The notes below the pieces were generated by a model. It saw only the letters and a list, made by a program, of their open reading frames with translations. It was not told the DNA's origin and did not search any database. The translations under genes were made by a program, and so were the position numbers. From positions 1,054,001 through 1,118,000 of the forward strand of contig NZ_OY762899.1 in assembly GCF_963666545.1 (NCBI RefSeq): a stretch of DNA of 64,000 bases, in the 5' to 3' direction. Source of the stretch: an uncultured Bacteroides sp. GTDB lineage: Bacteria > Bacteroidota > Bacteroidia > Bacteroidales > Bacteroidaceae. Numbering within the stretch: position 1 is the stretch's first letter; each line of letters starts with the position of its first letter. Of the stretch, positions 27,898 through 36,136 are shown in pieces.

Positions 27898-27907
27898 AGA
27901 ATATTTT

Positions 27908-29227
27908 TTATTTACCGTTGAACAGCATGTCGCTCAGCGATTGCAAGGCTATCTTCTTATCACATTCACGAATGAGGAAGGAGATGTTGTAGTTGCTACC
28001 ACCAAAAGAGATCATACGCACAGGGATGTTACGCATGGCATCGAGTGCTTTGGCTTCAAAACCTACGTTTTCCCAATCCAGGTCGCCCACCACGCAAATG
28101 ATGCACATATCCTTATCGACGGTTACCGTACCATACTTCTTCAGGTCGTCCAGAATCTCATTCAGATGCTTTGTGTTGTCTACAGAGACAGACACTCCGA
28201 CTTCTGAGGTACAAATCATGTCGATAGGAGTCTGATAGCTCTCGAATATCTCAAACACTTTGCGCAAGAAGCCGTGAGCCAGCAACATGCGGCTCGACTT
28301 TATTTTGATCGCTGTGATATTGTCTTTAGCAGCTACCGCTTTTATTTTCTCTTTCTCCGTTTCGTTACAGATAAGGGTACCCGGAGCTGTGGGATCCAAA
28401 GTATTGAGCAGGCGAACAGGTATGTTGGCATACTTAGCCGGCTGAATGCAGGTAGGATGCAAAATCTTGGCACCGAAATAAGCTAGTTCAGCAGCTTCTT
28501 CAAAATGCAACTGACGAACAGGTGATGTTTTATCAACCACACGAGGATCGTTATTGTGCATGCCATCTATATCTGTCCAGATCTGAATCTCCGAAGCATC
28601 TACAGCTGCACCGATAAGCGAAGCTGTGTAATCGCTACCACCGCGTTGCAAGTTGTCTATTTCACCATAAGCATTGCGGCAGATGAAACCTTGAGTGATG
28701 TATATCTCCGCTTCAGGATACAGATCGAGCTGTGCCAACAGTTTATCTTTGATATACACAGGGTCGGGTTCCGCATTTTTATCAGTACGCATGTATTCCA
28801 AAGCCGGAAGCATCACAGACTTCACTCCGCTCTCTTGCAAGTAGAAGTTTACCAGCGCAGTAGAGATAAGTTCTCCTTGTGCCAGCACCACCTTCTCTTC
28901 GAACAGTGTGAAAAGATCCTTGGTGTATGAACGGATGTAGTCAAAATGAGATTTTACAACCTCCAGGCCTTTCTGTTTATACTCCGCAGTGGCAAAAAGT
29001 TCATCAATATGCTTTTTGTACTTAACTTCCAGCTTATTGATTATCTCGTTAGCACCTTCCGGATTCTTCTTGTACAGATAGTCGGAAATCTCTACCAATG
29101 TATTTGTTGTGCCCGACATAGCCGAGAGAACAACAATTTTCTTTTCACCATCGGTAATCAATTTGGCCACTTCTTTCATTCTTTGAGCAGAGCCTACAGA
29201 AGTTCCTCCAAACTTTAAAACTTTCAT
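27908..29227 (-). CDS. lysC: Aspartate kinase
   Basis: 439-aa monofunctional aspartokinase, first step of the lysine/threonine/methionine pathway. Kinase domain: KFGGTSVGSAQRM at the N terminus, VVLSAMSGTTNTL, QRGGSDYTASLIGA, WTDIDGMHNNDPR. Two C-terminal ACT domains (about 300-370 and 375-439) include TSEVGVSVSVD, implying amino-acid feedback control. No homoserine dehydrogenase fusion. Located 30 bp after ftsE and just upstream of lysA. Confidence 0.97.
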   Translation of the reverse strand: MKVLKFGGTSVGSAQRMKEVAKLITDGEKKIVVLSAMSGTTNTLVEISDYLYKKNPEGANEIINKLEVKYKKHIDELFATAEYKQKGLEVVKSHFDYIRSYTKDLFTLFEEKVVLAQGELISTALVNFYLQESGVKSVMLPALEYMRTDKNAEPDPVYIKDKLLAQLDLYPEAEIYITQGFICRNAYGEIDNLQRGGSDYTASLIGAAVDASEIQIWTDIDGMHNNDPRVVDKTSPVRQLHFEEAAELAYFGAKILHPTCIQPAKYANIPVRLLNTLDPTAPGTLICNETEKEKIKAVAAKDNITAIKIKSSRMLLAHGFLRKVFEIFESYQTPIDMICTSEVGVSVSVDNTKHLNEILDDLKKYGTVTVDKDMCIICVVGDLDWENVGFEAKALDAMRNIPVRMISFGGSNYNISFLIRECDKKIALQSLSDMLFNGK

Positions 29228-29257
29228 TTTCGTAACTGTATTAAAATGTTATATGTA

Positions 29258-29989
29258 TTAATTATCTCTTTCTTTACTCGCATACTCATCGGTTACATCG
29301 GATATGCGGTGTTCTTTGCAACGATAGACCAATCCGGGAAATTCTTTAAGCAATTGCAAGTTGTGTGTGGTCATTATCACAGAGGAGCCTTGGCGGCAAA
29401 TGCTATGTAACAGTTCCACAATGGCCCTTCCTGTTTCTGCATCCAGATTTCCGGTGGGTTCATCAGCCAGAATGATCGCTGGAGAATTGAGCACCGCACG
29501 TGCTATCACAATGCGTTGTTGTTCTCCACCTGAAAGTTCATTAGGCAATTTATACCCCTTATTACTCATTCCGACTTGTTGTAGCACCTCTTCGATGCGT
29601 TCTTTTATCTCTTCTTTATTCTTCCAACCGGTAGCTCGCAACACAAACTCGAGGTTATCGTACACCGAACGATCGATGAGCAATTGAAAGTCCTGGAATA
29701 CAATGCCAAGCTTACGCCTTAGTTGCGGAATGTTCTTACGCTTGATCGTTTTCATGTCATAACCCAAGACATGGGCCTCTCCCTGAGGGATAGTCAGCTC
29801 GCCATAAAAAGTCTTCAGCAAACTCGTCTTGCCCGAACCAACCTTACCCACAAGATACACGAAGTCACCCTTATGCAATTGCAGGTTTACTTCGCTCAGT
29901 ACGCAAAGCTCTTGCTGATGCACTTCAACATCTGTGTATTGAATGAGCACCTCTGCACTTTCGGGCTGTTGAATTAATGCTTCGTCCAT
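29258..29989 (-). CDS. ftsE: FtsE-like ABC transporter ATP-binding protein
   Basis: 243 aa, ABC ATPase with Walker A VGKVGSGKTSLL, Q-loop FQDFQLL, signature LSGGEQQR and Walker B IILADEPTGNLD, the FtsE/LolD-type composition. Family context and the SVIMTTHNLQLLKEF segment favour FtsE, which works with FtsX in cell division. No ftsX is adjacent here, which is common in Bacteroidota. A LolD-like role cannot be excluded. Its ATG lies inside hisIE: the two overlap by 16 bases, suggesting coupled translation. Confidence 0.82.
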   Translation of the reverse strand: MDEALIQQPESAEVLIQYTDVEVHQQELCVLSEVNLQLHKGDFVYLVGKVGSGKTSLLKTFYGELTIPQGEAHVLGYDMKTIKRKNIPQLRRKLGIVFQDFQLLIDRSVYDNLEFVLRATGWKNKEEIKERIEEVLQQVGMSNKGYKLPNELSGGEQQRIVIARAVLNSPAIILADEPTGNLDAETGRAIVELLHSICRQGSSVIMTTHNLQLLKEFPGLVYRCKEHRISDVTDEYASKERDN

Positions 29990-30591
29990 GAGCTTGTGTG
30001 TCTTGATTTTAACTCACGCGCCAAATCTTCGATGCGATAGCCTTTCGAAGTAAGTAGCACAATGAGATGATATAGTAAATCGGAACTTTCGTAAATCATT
30101 CGTTCGTCTGTTCCGTTGGTTGCTTCAATAACTGTTTCTACGGCTTCCTCTCCCACTTTCTGCGCCATGCGGTTCACGCCTGACTCAAAAAGGCTGGTAG
30201 TATATGATTTTTCGGGCATCTCTTCGTGACGTTTCTCAATGAAGTCTTGAAGTTCTTTGATGAACATCACTCCTTCTTCGTTCTTCTCACCCCAGCAAGT
30301 GTCCGTACCGGTGTGACATACAGGGCCTACAGGATGTACCTGAATCAGTAAGGTATCTTTGTCACAATCTTCTTTGATGGAAACCACATGCAGAAAGTTG
30401 CCACTCTCCTCACCTTTCGTCCACAAACGATTTTTCGTACGGCTAAAGAAAGTGACCTTACCTGTTTCTACAGTCTTTTCATAAGCCTCTTTATTCATAA
30501 AACCCAGCATAAGCACCTTGCGGGTGTAGTAATCTTGCACGATAGCCGGCACCAAACCGCTCATCTTATCGAAATCTATATCCATGATCAT
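29974..30591 (-). CDS. hisIE: Phosphoribosyl-AMP cyclohydrolase/phosphoribosyl-ATP pyrophosphatase
   Basis: 205 aa, steps 2 and 3 of histidine synthesis in one chain. The HisI part has the zinc/metal Cys residues (PVGPVCHTGTDTCWG) and SRTKNRLWTKGEESGN. The HisE part begins near residue 110 (LQDFIEKR) with KVGEEAVETVIEA and YESSDLLYHLIVLL. A second ATG six bases in is also possible. Follows hisF by 9 bp. Confidence 0.97.
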   Translation of the reverse strand: MIMDIDFDKMSGLVPAIVQDYYTRKVLMLGFMNKEAYEKTVETGKVTFFSRTKNRLWTKGEESGNFLHVVSIKEDCDKDTLLIQVHPVGPVCHTGTDTCWGEKNEEGVMFIKELQDFIEKRHEEMPEKSYTTSLFESGVNRMAQKVGEEAVETVIEATNGTDERMIYESSDLLYHLIVLLTSKGYRIEDLARELKSRHTSSWTKH

Positions 30592-30600
30592 TTTCTATAT

Positions 30601-31356
30601 TTAAATTCTCACCGTAATGCCTTGCGCGCAAAGATACGATTTTAATTCGGAAATTTTAATCTCACCAAAGTGAAAAACACTGGCAGCCAGTGCGGCATCT
30701 GCTTTTCCCAGAGTAAAAGCATCACGAAAATGTTCGGGTTCTCCGGCACCTCCGGAAGCTATCACAGGAATGGAAAGTTGATCGGAAAGTGCAGCCAAAG
30801 CCTGGTTGGCATATCCTGTCTTCACTCCATCATGGTTCATGCTGGTAAACAGCACTTCTCCCGCACCTCTCTCCTGAGCTTCACGCGTCCACGCAAGCAG
30901 TTCCATCTCAGTCTCTATGCGTCCACCGTTCAGGTAACACTTCCAAACAGTATCCGTCAACTTGGCATCCACTGCGAGCACGCATACTTGCGAACCGAAA
31001 TGCTTGGCTATCTCGTCTATCAACTCAGGACGACGCAAAGCCGATGAATTAATAGATACCTTATCAGCACCTGCACTCAACAAACGGTCCACGTCACTCA
31101 GCTCGTTAATCCCCCCACCTACGGTAAAAGGAATGCTGATATTCGCCGCTACCCGTTTCACCAGTTCGGCAAAGGTTTTGCGTCCTTCGTGACTCGCTGT
31201 GATGTCCAGAAACACTAGCTCATCGGCTCCTTGTTCACTATAAGCACGTCCCAGTTCCACGGGATCTCCCGCTTGACGCAGATTGACAAAATTAGTGCCT
31301 TTCACCGTCTGCCCGTCTTTAATATCCAAACAAGGAATAATTCTTTTTGCTAACAC
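30601..31356 (-). CDS. hisF: Imidazole glycerol phosphate synthase subunit HisF
   Basis: 251-aa TIM barrel cyclase that receives ammonia from HisH. Catalytic Asp in [10 protein letters not shown] (residue 11) and Asp in [10 protein letters not shown] (about 130) are present, with phosphate-binding GGGINELSD and [13 protein letters not shown]. Order on the minus strand is hisH-hisA-hisF-hisIE. An 88-bp gap separates it from hisA, larger than other gaps in the run. Confidence 0.98.
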   Translation of the reverse strand: MLAKRIIPCLDIKDGQTVKGTNFVNLRQAGDPVELGRAYSEQGADELVFLDITASHEGRKTFAELVKRVAANISIPFTVGGGINELSDVDRLLSAGADKVSINSSALRRPELIDEIAKHFGSQVCVLAVDAKLTDTVWKCYLNGGRIETEMELLAWTREAQERGAGEVLFTSMNHDGVKTGYANQALAALSDQLSIPVIASGGAGEPEHFRDAFTLGKADAALAASVFHFGEIKISELKSYLCAQGITVRI

Positions 31357-31444
31357 CTTTCTTCTATTTTATCTTGCCGCACAATCTCTAAAGCGAGAAA
31401 ATCGGCAGCAGGTTCTAAATTACATTACTTCGCCTACAGCCTAT

Positions 31445-32164
31445 TTACATCAGGTCATAAAGCTCTTTCATCGTGATGCGTCCTTCATAAAGTGCCTTAC
31501 CAAAAATAACAGCAGGTACGCCCGCTTCATGAAGTGCTTTTATATCGTCAATGCAACTAACACCTCCGCTCGCCATCAAGTAGAGGTCGGGATGCACAGC
31601 CAACATTTCCTTATACAAATCGATGGCGGGTCCCTGAAGCATTCCATCACAAGCGATATCGGTACAAATTACTTTCTGTATCCCTTTATGGATGTATTCC
31701 TTGAGAAATGGAAAAAGCTCTTTCGTCGATTCGTCCTTCCAGCCATTCACGGCAATCATCCGATCTTTCACATCGGCACCCAAAATAATCTTTTCGCTTC
31801 CGTACTGATCGAGCCATTTACAAAACAATTCAGGATTCTTCACGGCTATGCTTCCACCGGTTATCATCTGTGCTCCATTCTCGAAAGCAAGCACTAAATC
31901 TTCATCACTCTTTATGCCGCCACCAAAGTCGATGATGAGCGACGTGCGTATAGCAATCTGCTCCAATGTGCGATAGTTGACCACATGATGCGAAGCAGCA
32001 CCATCCAGATCGACCACATGAAGGCGGCGAATGCCATTGGCTTCAAACTCTTTGGCCACCTCTACCGGGTTTTCATTATATATCTTCTTGCTTCCATAGT
32101 CTCCCTGAGAGAGACGGACGCATTTTCCATCAATGATGTCAATTGCAGGAATAAGCTCTATCAT
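31445..32164 (-). CDS. hisA: ProFAR isomerase HisA
   Basis: 239-aa TIM barrel. Catalytic Asp in IPAIDIIDGKCVRL (residue 8) and the second Asp region ILGADVKDRM, with phosphate loops IDFGGGIKSDED and LMASGGVSCIDD. Converts ProFAR to PRFAR in histidine synthesis. Its ATG overlaps the hisH stop by four bases (ATGA), showing translational coupling. Confidence 0.98.
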   Translation of the reverse strand: MIELIPAIDIIDGKCVRLSQGDYGSKKIYNENPVEVAKEFEANGIRRLHVVDLDGAASHHVVNYRTLEQIAIRTSLIIDFGGGIKSDEDLVLAFENGAQMITGGSIAVKNPELFCKWLDQYGSEKIILGADVKDRMIAVNGWKDESTKELFPFLKEYIHKGIQKVICTDIACDGMLQGPAIDLYKEMLAVHPDLYLMASGGVSCIDDIKALHEAGVPAVIFGKALYEGRITMKELYDLM

Positions 32165-32751
32165 AAGTCTAAAAAATTTCGTAATATTCTCTCCCCTGTC
32201 GCTCCACTCTTTTCGGGGTGAAACTGAGTGGCATAGAAATTATCTTTGTGAAGCGCCGCACTGAAAGGTTGAATATAATCCGTTTCAGCAATCGTAAAGT
32301 CATTGAGCGGTACATAGAAACTGTGCACAAAATAGACGAACTCCTCTTCTGTGAATCCCTTGAACAACGAACTACTTGTCCGACCAATGGTGTTCCATCC
32401 CATGTGAGGCACTTTATCTTCATGCTTTTGCGGAATAAATCGCTTCACCTCCGTATCAAATATATTCAAGCAATCCGTATCTCCCTCCTCGGAATAGCGG
32501 CACATCAACTGCATACCCAGACAAACGCCCAGTACTGGTTGCTTCAAATCTTTAATCAGTTGGTCCATACCCGTAGCATGAAGATGATTCATCGTTGTTT
32601 CAGCTTCACCCACTCCCGGAAAAATAACTTTATCGGCAGCAAGTAACGTGTCCTTGTCAGCCGTAATCACAGCTTCCACGCCCAAACGCTTCATCGCATA
32701 GTCTACAGAACGGATATTACCCGCATTATATTTCACAATTGCTACATTCAT
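32161..32751 (-). CDS. hisH: Imidazole glycerol phosphate synthase glutaminase subunit HisH
   Basis: 196 aa from ATG 32751 (MNVAIVKYNAGNIRSV), which gives the family N terminus; the frame continues to 32811 without support. Class I glutamine amidotransferase with nucleophile Cys in LGVCLGMQLM and His/Glu in TQFHPEKSG. It makes ammonia for HisF. First gene of the his run here; hisG, hisD, hisC and hisB are not in the window. Confidence 0.97.
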   Translation of the reverse strand: MNVAIVKYNAGNIRSVDYAMKRLGVEAVITADKDTLLAADKVIFPGVGEAETTMNHLHATGMDQLIKDLKQPVLGVCLGMQLMCRYSEEGDTDCLNIFDTEVKRFIPQKHEDKVPHMGWNTIGRTSSSLFKGFTEEEFVYFVHSFYVPLNDFTIAETDYIQPFSAALHKDNFYATQFHPEKSGATGERILRNFLDL

Positions 32752-32865
32752 TTCTTTTTTTTCCTTATAGTACGAAAAACAAGCAGTTATAACCGAACTG
32801 CTGATAAACAACGATTCTCAGCAAAGTGTTCTCCACAAAAGAGTGTTACAGTAAGAATGCGATGC

Positions 32866-33720
32866 TTAATTAAAAATCACCGTCTTATTCTTGTAAGCCA
32901 AAACCTTGCGCTCTATATGCTTCTGCACAGCACGAGAAAGCACTATTTTCTCCAGATCCTTTCCCTTATTCACCAAATCATCAATGGAATCTTTATGAGT
33001 AATGCGCACCACATCTTGTTCGATGATAGGGCCCGCATCAAGTTCCGTAGTAACATAATGGCTTGTAGCGCCAATAATCTTCACTCCCCGTTCGAAAGCC
33101 GCATGATAGGGCTTGGCACCCACAAATGCAGGAAGAAAAGAATGGTGAATATTGATGATTTTATTCGGATATGTATTGATCATCTTTTCGGAAATCACCT
33201 GCATGTAGCGAGCTAGCACAATGAAACTCACGTCATGTTTGTTGAGCAATTCCATCTCTTTCAGCTCTTGCTCCTCCTTATTTTCTTTGGAAATGGGAAA
33301 CAGATGAAAAGGAATTCCGAAACGCTCAGCCACATGTTGCAAATCGGGATGATTACTGATAATCAGAGGAATCTCTACGTTCCACTCTCCGGCAGTGTAG
33401 CGAGCCAGCATATCAAACAAGCAATGAGACATCTTAGAAACGAAGATAGCCATGCGAGGCTTCACATCCGAGAAATAAAGGCGAAAGACCATCTCGTATT
33501 TCTGTGCATACAACGTCTCAAAGTAATCCTCTATTTTCTCTTGAGGCACAAGAAAACCGTTCAATTCCCATTCGATACGCATAAAAAAGATATTCTCCAC
33601 ATGATCAACGTATTGATCCAAATAGATAATATTTCCCTTGTTAACCGTAATAAAGTCTGTTACCTCTGCCAAGATACCCGGTTTGTCCGGGCAGTGCAAT
33701 AACAGTTTTGCTGTAGTCAT
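32866..33720 (-). CDS. purU: Formyltetrahydrofolate deformylase
   Basis: 284 aa: an N-terminal ACT domain (LLLHCPDKPGILAEVTDFI, about 1-85), then a formyltransferase-like catalytic domain with VLARYMQVIS, NIHHSFLPAFVGAKPYH and TSHYVTTELDAGPIIEQD. It hydrolyses 10-formyl-THF to THF and formate for purine synthesis and one-carbon balance. Upstream of hisH on the same strand with a 114-bp gap, so probably its own promoter or a loose operon with the his genes. Confidence 0.96.
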   Translation of the reverse strand: MTTAKLLLHCPDKPGILAEVTDFITVNKGNIIYLDQYVDHVENIFFMRIEWELNGFLVPQEKIEDYFETLYAQKYEMVFRLYFSDVKPRMAIFVSKMSHCLFDMLARYTAGEWNVEIPLIISNHPDLQHVAERFGIPFHLFPISKENKEEQELKEMELLNKHDVSFIVLARYMQVISEKMINTYPNKIINIHHSFLPAFVGAKPYHAAFERGVKIIGATSHYVTTELDAGPIIEQDVVRITHKDSIDDLVNKGKDLEKIVLSRAVQKHIERKVLAYKNKTVIFN

Positions 33721-33998
33721 ATTTACTTTGTTTTATAGTCTGTCATTAATCTTCATTTTGAGGGGGCAAAAATAACGAATTATTGCCAAAGTATCAGCAA
33801 TAAACGCAATAAGTTTATGGAAAAAGAGAGAAAACTAACAGATAGAAAGATAAGATGGCGTTTATATTTAAAATCTTCATTTCGTCTCCTTTCAAATAAT
33901 TATTTTGCATTTCATTTTTCTTTTTCAGTGAACCTCCTCATTATGAGGCGTAAAGCCCTTTGCAGAGTTTTTTCATTAAAAAAAACCTCATCCAACTA
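33721..33998. other. AT-rich intergenic stretch, no gene seen
   Basis: Between purU (minus) and the tRNA promoter. It should carry the purU promoter; TATTTTTG on the minus strand about 45 bp before the purU ATG is a possible -7 box without a good partner. A 76-codon plus-strand frame at 33817 lacks any protein-like features. Confidence 0.5.
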
Positions 33999-34028
33999 TT
34001 GCAGATTTAAAAAAAACATCTACCTTTG
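33999..34028 (+). promoter_or_regulatory. tRNA-Asp promoter
   Basis: TTG at 33999-34001, 19 nt, TACCTTTG at 34021-34028: full match to the Bacteroides consensus, ending 31 bp before the tRNA. Confidence 0.85.
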
Positions 34029-34059
34029 CATCCGCAATCAGGAATGATAGCACTACCTT

Positions 34060-34133
34060 GGTTCGGTAGTTCAGTTGGTTAGAATACATGCCTGTCACGC
34101 ATGGGGTCGCGGGTTCGAGTCCCGTCCGGACCG
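34060..34133 (+). tRNA. tRNA-Asp (GTC)
   Basis: 74 nt folding as a cloverleaf. The acceptor stem GGTTCGG pairs with CCGGACC (one G-T pair), discriminator base G33 of line 34101-34140 (position 34133) as expected for Asp. Anticodon GTC at 34094-34096, T-arm GGGTTCGAGTCCC. The terminal CCA is not encoded. It is a single tRNA with its own promoter and terminator. Confidence 0.98.
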
Positions 34134-34134
34134 C

Positions 34135-34170
34135 AAAACGTCTTGAAAGTCAAAACTTTCAGGACGTTTT
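34135..34170 (+). terminator. tRNA-Asp terminator
   Basis: Arms 34135-34149 and 34156-34170 (AAAACGTCTTGAAAG against CTTTCAGGACGTTTT, one mismatch), then TGTTTT. A classic intrinsic terminator just after the tRNA. Confidence 0.9.
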
Positions 34171-34360
34171 TGTTTTATCTATGCCAGAAGACTTAGCCTT
34201 TCATTTTTTCAGCTATAAATGAAAATTTCACTCTCGCAGATTACCTTTTCTGTTTAGCCTTCAGTTCTTTCAGCCGCTCTGCCGTCTATTTGTTCTCAAC
34301 TTTGATGTAGCATGTGCAATATATGCCTTTATATGTTATTTAATAAAAAAAACGGCTCAG

Positions 34361-34391
34361 TTTATCTTCTTGGGGATTTAACATTTGATTA
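34361..34391 (+). repeat. IS left terminal inverted repeat
   Basis: 31 bp beginning TTTATCTTCTTGGGG, exact reverse complement of 35750-35780. It overlaps the transposase stop codon. Confidence 0.9.
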
Positions 34392-35372
34392 GGCATATAG
34401 TTTAGCTATTCTAAACAAGAAAAACTTCATATCTGTTACCCCTCTGAAGTCTGCTCTGAATGCTTTTAGCTTAGCATTGAATGATTCTGCTGCTGCGTTG
34501 GTTTGTCTGCCTACGAAGAAGTTTAGAATTCTTTCATAGTGCTGTTGAAAAGTTCTTATGACTGTATTAAACTGTGGATATTCCCATTCTTCCACCTTGT
34601 TGAACCACAATGCCAATTTAGGACGTGCCACATCCTTGTCATAGCTTGTAGAATAGATTTTGCCTAAATGCAAAGCTAGGTAATAGAACTGTTTGAGGTC
34701 ATCATACTGTTTGAAGAGTATATCGGCTCTAATCTCTTGTGATTGGCTCCATTTATCAGGAGATTTGAATAACAAGTACCTACTTCTTACCAATAATTGT
34801 CTTAACGTATCCCCATTGTCAAATCTTTCAGGAACGTGTTCTTCTTTATTTTCCTTAGCTTTCTTCATGGCCTTATTTTCTTCGTCCATAGCTTGCCAAC
34901 GATATTGTATTCTGAGATCTTGTAAAGCCTCATGCATTAGTTTCTGGACATGAAATCGGTCTATTATCTGCAATGCTTTGGGGAAGCTTTGACGCGCTAT
35001 GGAGTACATACTGTTAGCCATATCCAAGGTAATGTTTTCAACCATATCCCGTAGCTCTTGCGGGATTTTCTTCAGACACTTCACGATATTTTCTGATTTG
35101 GTACCTTTTATTATGGCTACAAGAGTACCCCTTTTGCCATGCCCGGACTTGTTAATCACATTCGTGACCAATTCCCCATTACTCAATGCAGTCTCGTCAA
35201 TACAAAGGTTAGCTCCCATATTTTCAGGAAAAAGGATATAATCTTCTGCGTGGGAGAGTTGATCCCAAGAAAGGAAGTCACTTAAATGGTTCTTGTAATA
35301 GTCGGTCAAAACCGAAGGCTTTAAATAACTGAAATCGGCCACACTTTTGATACTTACTTCATGAGTTTCCAA
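34389..35372 (-). CDS. ISAon1-like transposase, catalytic part (ORF B)
   Basis: 327 codons as an open frame. DDE-type ISL3-superfamily features: ENITLDMANSMYSIARQSFP with a catalytic Asp, IIDRFHVQKLMHEALQDLR (the DxFHV motif), and the C-terminal NAAAESFNAKLKAF with the catalytic Glu. The frame begins at TTG, not ATG, and overlaps ORF A by 14 bases in the +1 frame. A run CTTTTTTAAAAG lies in the overlap. The full transposase may therefore be made by frameshifting. No internal stops, so the element may be active. Confidence 0.88.
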   Translation of the reverse strand: METHEVSIKSVADFSYLKPSVLTDYYKNHLSDFLSWDQLSHAEDYILFPENMGANLCIDETALSNGELVTNVINKSGHGKRGTLVAIIKGTKSENIVKCLKKIPQELRDMVENITLDMANSMYSIARQSFPKALQIIDRFHVQKLMHEALQDLRIQYRWQAMDEENKAMKKAKENKEEHVPERFDNGDTLRQLLVRSRYLLFKSPDKWSQSQEIRADILFKQYDDLKQFYYLALHLGKIYSTSYDKDVARPKLALWFNKVEEWEYPQFNTVIRTFQQHYERILNFFVGRQTNAAAESFNAKLKAFRADFRGVTDMKFFLFRIAKLYA

Positions 35373-35730
35373 GTAATTCTTTTAAAAAAGCACCGAACTC
35401 TGCGGTAATGCGAGTGCCGGTGGCTACTAAATTCCAATCGCGACTATAGCATCTCCCGGTTGTTTTATCCTCCCAACGACGACGCTTAATATGGAGATAA
35501 ACAGCTTTGCCACGGGCGGGGAAATCTTGGATCTCTATTTCGGCATGGAAGCCTTTAGAGACCAGACTAAGGCCAACATATTCCGAAGGTATTAGGTTCT
35601 TCTCTTCTAAACTAATGATATAACAAGTATCCATGTTGCTGTAGTCCGTGACATCAAAATAATCAAGGCAGCCTGATGGAAGAAATAAGGATAAAACCTC
35701 GAGTGAGTTAGGCAGGGTATTTGATTTCAT
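35359..35730 (-). CDS. ISAon1-like transposase N-terminal region (ORF A)
   Basis: 123 aa resembling the separately annotated N-terminal region of ISAon1 transposases. It has a LPSGCLDYFDVTDY segment and a basic stretch YLHIKRRRWEDKTTGRCYSRDWN that could bind the terminal repeats. It starts just inside the right inverted repeat and ends within ORF B. Confidence 0.8.
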   Translation of the reverse strand: MKSNTLPNSLEVLSLFLPSGCLDYFDVTDYSNMDTCYIISLEEKNLIPSEYVGLSLVSKGFHAEIEIQDFPARGKAVYLHIKRRRWEDKTTGRCYSRDWNLVATGTRITAEFGAFLKELLGNS

Positions 35731-35749
35731 GTGACAAAGATAAGCTTTT

Positions 35750-35780
35750 TAATCAAATGTTAAATCCCCAAGAAGATAAA
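35750..35780 (-). repeat. IS right terminal inverted repeat
   Basis: 31 bp, exact reverse complement of 34361-34391; lies upstream of ORF A where the transposase promoter would also be. Confidence 0.9.
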
Positions 35781-36002
35781 GTGACCCAAAAAAAAGAAGA
35801 CAATTGATAGTCATATCCATTTTTTATCGTAACTTGCAGGAATACAAATAAAGCGATCGACTAATCTGTCTCAAGGAAAGACATTTTACTACTACTACAT
35901 CCCCCACTATCAACTTAGATAATCATTCAGAAAAAATAGAATAAATGGTTAGATAAAACCAAATAATTCATTTTAATAATAATCAATTAAAAACTGGAAA
36001 TC

Positions 36003-36134
36003 ATGAAAGGTAAAGAATCAAAGAAAGAGAATAAAAAAGAAAAGGCTGTTACGCAGAAACCAAAAGAGCTAACAGAATATCAAAGAGAGAAATCGAGAAA
36101 ACAGGAAACTGTTTTAACCATCAAACCCAAATAA
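36003..36134 (+). CDS. Small Lys-rich protein, 43 aa
   Basis: ATG 36003 to TAA 36134. Highly basic and hydrophilic, opening MKGKESKKENKKEKAV and containing KELTEYQREKSRKQE, with no membrane segment or Cys. Its stop is 2 bp before the GH130 start, so it is the first gene of a tight operon. No known family is recognised. The 215-bp region upstream (35788-36002) holds a weak promoter candidate: TTG at 35804 and TAACTTG at 35830, 23 nt apart. Confidence 0.6.
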   Translation: MKGKESKKENKKEKAVTQKPKELTEYQREKSRKQETVLTIKPK

Positions 36135-36136
36135 GA

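Larger units (their letters stand above)
34354..35787 (-). mobile_element. ISAon1-like insertion sequence (ISL3 superfamily transposase)
   Basis: About 1.43 kb with two overlapping minus-strand frames and perfect 31-bp inner inverted repeats (34361-34391 and 35750-35780). The repeats extend 7 bases outward with 5 matches. Each end abuts a run of eight A residues (34345-34352, one base off the end on the left, and 35788-35795), a possible 8-bp target duplication in an A-rich target. Inserted 180 bp after tRNA-Asp. Confidence 0.85.

Noticed and set aside
27852-27900. Lysine riboswitch before lysA
   Set aside because: The leader is only 64 bp and holds a single simple hairpin, far shorter than the L-box aptamer.
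33817-34047. 76-codon plus-strand frame before tRNA-Asp
   Set aside because: AT-rich, overlaps the mapped tRNA promoter and has no recognisable features.
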